Below, piece after piece: positions 58,061 through 64,000 of a stretch of DNA of 64,000 bases; position 1 is the stretch's first letter, and each line of letters begins with the position of its first letter. The notes below the pieces were generated by a model. That model ran no database searches. It was not told the origin of the DNA and worked only from the letters and a program-made list of their open reading frames with translations. Both the position numbers and the translations under genes were made by a program. Source of the DNA: Gigaspora margarita (taxonomy: Eukaryota; Glomeromycota; Glomeromycetes; Diversisporales; Gigasporaceae); NCBI GenBank assembly GCA_009809945.1, contig WTPW01001270.1, positions 57,489 through 121,488 on the forward strand, in the 5' to 3' direction.

Positions 58061-58385
58061 AATAGTTATAAAAAATTAATATACTATTGGCAACCTTGTT
58101 TAACTGTTATTGTTTTAGGTTTTCTGTATGATATTGGCTGAAGTAATGACAGTAAATGTAGTAGATCATAATAAAATCTAGATTAAAATAAAATTATAGT
58201 ATAAAATCTTGAAAATTAAATTTTTTTAGAGCATATTTTTTAGGATTAGAGGTTAAGAGTTAGAGTTAGAGTTAGTTTTAACAAAAATTATAATAAACAA
58301 GTATTAGAAGGTTTTAGAAGGCTAGCAGATTAAATAAAAAGTGTAGATTTTATTTTAAATTAAGATTTGCAGTAGTAAATAGTTC

Positions 58386-59487
58386 ATTATTAACTCTTTT
58401 CAACGATTCCTTGTACCAAAAATTTCAAAAAGACCGAACTATGAAAACTTTACATTTAACACATAAAATAGTAAATTGGCTCTACCAAATAAAGCCTACA
58501 GTAAGCAGCACTTGTTGTTTAGAAGTAAAGTTCATAGACTACCTCTGACAAGCTTAGAGTTTATCACTCACTATTAGTAGACCTCTTGCTTGGCACTATT
58601 GAGCAAAGAAGTAGTGGGCACCGACCTAGAGTTTAGTTTTGAGATGTATTATTATGCTAAGCATAACTCCTACCAACTCCTTTATATTTGATCAGCAATG
58701 TTTACTTTTTTCAAATTGAAAAAGCAGCTACCAAATTGGATCAAGTCACGAGTGCGTTTTGGATTCATCTGGAACAACCAATGAATGATAATGGACACGT
58801 AGAAACTAGACCGAATTGAAATTTCTTATGACACATCCTGGCACCGGCATAGTTTGAGTTTTAGTTTTAGTGTGTTACCTTTCTATCACTTCTTCTATAT
58901 ATGTAAATATAGTACTTTGGTAGAGCTATATGCTTTACGCAGTCTATATAATTTTTAAAGTAATTCTTATGAATGATGTCAATTTTATTTTACTTTTCTT
59001 TTTCTTGTTTTGTCTACTATCATTTTATATTTGTTTTTTGTTGGATTTCATGTAGGTTTTGTAGTAGTACTCCCTTTTATATTTTATTTTTTCTAGAATA
59101 AAATTTATTCATATGGGTCTGGATTTAATGTTCCTTGTTCTAGAGGCTAGGTAAGGAGGATTAAGGAAAGGTAGTAATGTTGACAAGCATCCTTAAAACG
59201 TTGAGAGAAGAAAGAAGATAGGAAGACATTTATAGCTTGTCGCAAAAGGGGAAGACCTTTTTGTTTTAGCTTTAAGTAGCTAGATAAAGCTTCCTACTCC
59301 TATACCAATTTGGTATTCGGGTAGTGCCACAGATCACACTTAGGTATCCATAGTATTTAGATACTGCCGAGATAGCCAGGTAATACTAAACTTAAATATT
59401 AATCGAGTGTTATGTAGGTACATTTGTAAATACAAACAGAGTTAATAAAGTATTAGTGTGGCTGCTTAAGAGTTAAAAAAAAAAAAA
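58386..59487 (+). mobile_element. poly(A)-tailed retroinsertion, probable 5'-truncated LINE
   Basis: TAGTAAATAGTTC flanks it directly (58373-58385 and 59488-59500), and it ends in a run of 14 A. These are the marks of target-primed reverse transcription. The sequence is less AT-rich than its flanks, has no long ORF, and ends with a hairpin-bearing region (GGTATCC..AGATACTGCC) and AGATAGCCAGG. From memory this resembles LINE 3' UTRs of Rhizophagus; that is not verified. A processed pseudogene is the alternative. Confidence 0.8.
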
Positions 59488-59639
59488 TAGTAAATAGTTC
59501 TCTTTCTTTGCATTTTCTCATCTCTAGCTATTTCAATCATAATACTTCAACCCATTCTAATTTTAAAACCTTTTGAATTCAAAAAAAGTTTTTATATATC
59601 TTTTTGTCTAAGCAAAATCATTAAAACTATTGCCATCTT

Positions 59640-60690
59640 TTAATGTAACTGTATTTAAATTTATACTTAGATCTTCTATATATAACATTAATTTTAATTG
59701 ATATAAAACAATTATATATTATATATCAATATATAGCTACTTAAAATATTTTATAATGAATTTGACTTTACAAACCAACTCAAACTTCCAACACTTTGCA
59801 AGAACACTTCTAAATCTTCAAGAACACTTCTTTAAAAAAATGATTTAGTTAGGTTTTGCAAGTTTTTGCTTATTATTTTTTCATTTGATACTTTTTGTTT
59901 TAAATTTTTCTTATTAATTTATTTTATTCTAGCACTTTGCAAGAACATACTTCTTTAAGGAAATAATTTAGTTAGATGCAAGTTTTCACAAGTTTTTACA
60001 AGTTAACCCAGCACTTTACAAAAACACAACTTGGTTTTGGCAATTTTTAAATTTGCAAGAATATGAACTCTTACTTCAGAGAAATAGAGATTTGGGGCTT
60101 CATTTATTTTTTTTTATTAAGTTTGTTTACATATTTTGTTTTTTAGTTGTTTACATATTTTGTTTTTTAGTTGTTTTTTTTTTTTACTTATTTTTTTATT
60201 TTATTTTATTTTATTTATTTCTAACTTTTTCTGAACTTTGCAAGAAAACAATCTTACTTTTCTAGCACTTTACAAAACACCAACTCTAACTACTTTGCCA
60301 CTTTGCAAAAACATATTAGATTTTCTAACAATTTGCAAAAACACTAATACTTCTAAAAAATAGTTTTTTTACTTCTCTATTATTTTTAGAAAGTAGCGAA
60401 TATGAGCAATATAATAGTTAAAACAAAGAAGAAAAATAATAACTAACTGCAAGATAAGGAAAATAAGTATATAAAGCTAGTATTATATGATAAAGTAAGA
60501 AAGTAGTTTAAAATATTACTATTTTTTTGTTTTTATTTTTTTCATTATTTTTTTTCAGGTTCAGTTTTTTTTGGTTTTATTTTTTTGTTATTTTTTTTAT
60601 TTTTTTCATAAAGAATATATAATAATATACAATAAAATATATAATATTGATTAAAAATGTATATTTAATTTAAAATATAATAGTTATAGG
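59640..60690. repeat. dispersed repeat, copy C
   Basis: Follows copy A from its CTTTGCAAGAACAC block through the T-rich tracts (60110-60230, 60540-60610) to the AATATATAATA tail. ATATATCAATATATAG words precede it (59690-59735), as in copy B. The 70-codon T-rich ORF (60053-60265) is a shadow. Confidence 0.7.
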
Positions 60691-60805
60691 GAATATTTTT
60701 AAAAAATGGTCCAAATGTTGTCTATAATAAATATTATCTCTTAGATTATAATACAGGCAAATTTGCCTGCATATTTTAAAAATTTTAATAAAATTTTAAG
60801 GGCGA

Positions 60806-61127
60806 ATCTATTTGTCACCAGCAGTGATAGCACCAGGTTGCAATTGACCAATCACATCACGGGATCAGATATAATATTTGTGTAATCTGAAAATGAAGAA
60901 AATATTGAAAATTTTCAAAAATTCGCGATAGCACAAGATTTTACCTATGAAATCACCTTTTTTGTCTAATTAAAAAAATTTTTTGCAAAATTTTACTATA
61001 TAATACACCCTACTCCAACCCTAACTCAATGCTAACTCTAACTCTAATAACAATTAATTTAAACATTTGGTTTGATTCTATAATATAATTTGCAATCTGA
61101 TGATATCACCACTAGTGATAGCTAGAT
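60806..61127. mobile_element. ~320-bp MITE with ATCTATTTGTCACC..GCTAGAT ends
   Basis: GTCACCAGCAGTGATAGCAC and GATATCACCACTAGTGATAG are inverted and each is itself partly palindromic; both sides then carry TTGCAA. The inner motif AAATCACC..AAAAAAATTTTTTGCAAAATTTTACTATATAAT links it to the 21230 and 61197 families. Confidence 0.65.
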
Positions 61128-61196
61128 TATTTCAAAATTTAAAAATTGATTTTAGCTATATTTTTTCTAAGTAAAAAATACAAGTTTACTAAAACG

Positions 61197-61517
61197 CACC
61201 ACTGGTGTTCAACACTAGTATGTGGTGTAACGTGAAGATCAATATACAAAAAAAATAAACAAAAATTGAATTTAATAAATGTTAAGTGAGAGTTAATAGT
61301 TAGGGGTTAGAGTGAGGTATAGTATATAGTGAAATTCCACAAGGAATTTTTTTTTTAAAAAAAAAGGTGGTTTTATAGATAAAATTTTGAATTAGAAGGT
61401 ATTTTTGAAAAAAATAGCAAAATGGCAAAAAATTTATGTTATACAAGATCTTTACGTTACACTGCATTTAAAAAATGTGATTGGTGAAAAATCATTGTGG
61501 TGTTGGCACCAGTGGTG
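61197..61517. mobile_element. 321-bp MITE with CACCACTGGTG ends
   Basis: CACCACTGGTGTTCAACAC and GTGTTGGCACCAGTGGTG are inverted. Inner GTGGTGTAACGTGAAGATC and GATCTTTACGTTACAC match the core of the element at 20899-21107. 61518-62145 that follows is gene-free. Confidence 0.75.
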
Positions 61518-62145
61518 TGTCGAAAAAATATATATTGAGTTTGTTTTAATAACTTTGTTATAAAATTTTTTAAAATTATTAAAATCAGTATAATTAAAGT
61601 TTAAAGGTCTTGTATTAGCATTTTTACTATTAAAATTTTTCTTTAGATTTTCTTAAATTTTATATGTTCCTATCTATAAAAAACACTTTTACTACTAATA
61701 CAAATTTTAATTTTTACAAATAAATTATTTAAATTTGTTATTCTTTATATAAACTACAATATGGTCTTAAGAACAATAGCTTTAAAACTAAAACTAAATA
61801 AGATTGCAAAGAAATTGTAAGAAAATTTTTCAAAAAATTTTTTTCTTATAAAATAAAAACTAATTTTGCAAAAAGTAATTTTGATTTCCAAATATAATTA
61901 TTCAAAGTTTTATTTAAATTTCTTGGTATTTTAAAAAAGTAAATCAGAGCAAATAACGTGCAAAAACACAGGCAAATTTGCCTGTGTCCTATGACAATCT
62001 AAAGAATAATTATAACATATAAATTTACTATAAATATGGATAAAAAAATTATTTTTGATCTAACTTATTAACTTAATTAAATTTTTTAAGAATATAGAAC
62101 AAAAAAAGAAAAAAAATTGAGCTTAAAAATTAATTAATAATCCGC

Positions 62146-63347
62146 CTGTCGACTGGAGAAAAGGCGAAATATGGCGTGCTTCCATCTAAAAAGTTTTTTC
62201 TTACTAAGTTAACGATACATGTTCACTAATTGAGCTTATTGAGACGCATTTAACGGTAATTAGATCATCCAAATCAGCCCAGTGGATGGCGAGTTATCAT
62301 CAAAAAACGATTGGCTGACTATATAAAAATCCATGACTGCTATAGGTGAAATGTAGCGTACTTCCATCTAAAACTTTTTTTCTTACTAAGTTAACGATAT
62401 ATGTCTACTAATTGAAAGTTGTAGAGCTCATCGAGACGCATCTAAGGGTGGTTAGAACATCCAAATTGGCCCAGTGAATGGCGAGTTATCGCCAAAAAAA
62501 CGATTGGCTGACTATATAAAAAATCTGTGACGGAGATTATATATGAAAATTGCTATAGGCGAAATGTGGTGTGCTTCCATCTAAAACTTTTTTTTACTAA
62601 GTTAACGATACATGTCCACTAATTGAAAGTTGTAGAGATCGTCGAGACGCATCTAACGGTGGTTAGATCATCCAAANCAGCCCAGTGGATGGNGAGNTAT
62701 CNTCNAAAAANGATTGGCNGACTATATAAAATCTCTATGTAAACAAACATTGTTTACATAGAGATTTTATATAGTTGGCTAATCGTTTTTCGACGATATC
62801 TCGCCATCNACTGGGCCGNTTTGGATGATCTAACCACNGTTAGATGCATCTCGACGATCTCTACAACTTTCAATTAGTGGACATGTATCGTTAACTTAGT
62901 AAAAAAAAAGTTTTAGATAGAAGCACGCCACATTTCACCTATAGCAATTTTCATATGTAATCTCTGTCACAGATTTTTTATATAGTCAGCCAATCGTTTT
63001 TCGGTGATAACTTGCCATTCACTGGGCCAATTTGGATGTTCTAACTACTGTTAGATGCGTCTCGATGAGCTCTATAACTTTCAATTAGTGGACATGTATC
63101 GTTAACTTAGTAAGAAAAAAGTTTTAAATGGAAGCATGCCACATTTCGCCTATAGCAGTCACGGATTTTTATATAGTCGGCCAATCGTTTTTCGACTATA
63201 ACTCACCATCCACTGGGCTGATTTGATGATCTAACCACCATTAGATGCGTCTCGATAGCTCAATTAGTGGACATGTATCGTTAACTTAGTAAGAAAAAAC
63301 TTTTTAAATGGAAGCATGCCATATTTCGCCTTTTCTCCAGTTGACAG
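62146..63347. mobile_element. 1.2-kb palindromic element with three repeated units per arm
   Basis: Ends CTGTC(G/A)ACTGGAGAAAAGG and complement. Each arm carries three units starting G(G/C)GAAAT(A/G)T-GGCGTGCTTCC (left: about 62163, 62346, 62559; right arm mirrored) with CTAAGTTAACGATACATGT and GCCCAGTGGATGGCGAG. The dyad is at about 62746 (GTAAACAAACATTGTTTAC). Ambiguous bases at 62677-62718 and 62808-62837 probably reflect read mixing between arms. No ORF. Confidence 0.85.
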
Positions 63348-63647
63348 ATGAATTATCAATTAAATAAAATTTTGCAATTTTGCACAAACTGAAAATGTAA
63401 CTTTGTCAAAAACAAATATTTTCTGATTTTAAGATAATAAATATATATAAAAATATGCTTTACTTAGTGCAAAAGTAGATTACCTTGTAAAAAAAATGGG
63501 TTATCTATGTGCTAAAGTTAAAATTTTTGAAGTTTCAATATCAATTCCTTTTTTTGTCAAGATAACCTACTTTGGGCTTCTAAATAAATCTGTTTAGCAA
63601 GTAATTCTACTCATATTTGCATTTTATTAGATCTTTTACTAAGTAAA

Positions 63648-63965
63648 AAATAGGTTTAAAGTAGTAAAAAAAAAATTTTTTTAAAAAAAATTTTTTTTCC
63701 AACTTTAAACCTATTTTTCACTTCATCCGCAAATTTTATATATAGATATTGATCGATATATAACACTTAATCATTTTATATCAATTATAAAATATCATTA
63801 TATATCGATTAATTGAATAAAATCAATATATATCTAAATCGATATATATCATTTTCTATATTAAATCGTTATATATCTATAAATCGATTATAATCAGAAT
63901 TATTTAAAAAAATATATAACGATTAACAGATCTTTAACAATTACATACTGTTTTGACTGTCACCG

Positions 63966-64000
<35 letters not shown>
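63648..64000. repeat. small palindrome, ATCGATATAT repeat and terminal A-run
   Basis: 63648-63719 is a palindrome with arms AATAGGTTTAAAGTAGT / AACTTTAAACCTATT around an A/T core. 63735-63950 matches the ATCGATATAT block that opens dispersed copy B at 36690. The window ends in a run of about 30 A. 63348-63647 is gene-free. Confidence 0.7.

Noticed and set aside
58240..58285. Telomere-like repeat (GAGTTA / TTAGAG runs)
   Set aside because: Only a few AGTTAG hexamers, not TTAGGG arrays; also seen scattered elsewhere.

Overview
The window is very AT-rich eukaryotic DNA, dense in introns and repeats. It most resembles a genome of an arbuscular mycorrhizal fungus (Glomeromycotina, Rhizophagus irregularis type). 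The reasons are the gene families seen: a kinase-like protein with an N-terminal CxxC/CxxC ribbon, Sel1-repeat proteins, an intron-rich SAM methyltransferase, a Crinkler-type N-terminal header, and decayed hAT and MULE transposases. This assignment is inference from family style; no search was run.

Layout. 1-7,600: a partial minus-strand reading frame at the left edge, then a field of MITEs and fold-back elements and an A/T-homopolymer dispersed repeat (copy A). 7,600-14,000: a nested set in which a TACAGT-ended element encloses a ~325-bp palindromic satellite, and the satellite is split by a complete hAT element (8-bp target duplication, decayed transposase) and by a tRNA-derived SINE (17-bp target duplication). 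14,000-17,700: repeats and two inverted-repeat elements. 17,790-23,386: the best coding block, with a short Sel1-repeat gene, then ~3.7 kb of ~97-bp tandem units that look like back-to-back introns, then a two-exon kinase-fold gene that has lost its catalytic aspartate. 24,000-30,700: a kinase pseudogene, an assembly gap inside a palindrome, and small elements. 30,769-32,272: an eight-exon methyltransferase gene whose exons add up to 315 codons plus stop. 32,800-38,400: MITEs and copy B of the dispersed repeat. 38,700-41,170: a retrotransposon RNase H pseudogene and a diverged inverted copy of the Sel1 gene with its tandem array. 42,800-44,700: a Crinkler-type pseudogene split by a hAT MITE. 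45,650-48,530: a second decayed gene split by transposons nested three deep. 48,690-54,630: two SINEs, a 2-kb palindrome built on Sel1 fragments, and a decayed gene hit by two MITEs. 55,830-58,060: a decayed MULE transposase. 58,386-59,487: a poly(A)-tailed retroinsertion. 59,600-64,000: copy C of the dispersed repeat, more MITEs and a 1.2-kb palindrome.

Only three loci look possibly functional: the Sel1 gene, the kinase-like gene and the methyltransferase. All three belong to families expanded in these fungi. Everything else is mobile DNA or its debris. The target duplications and nesting are clean enough to give relative insertion ages. The most unusual structure is the intron-like tandem array at 18.3-22.0 kb.
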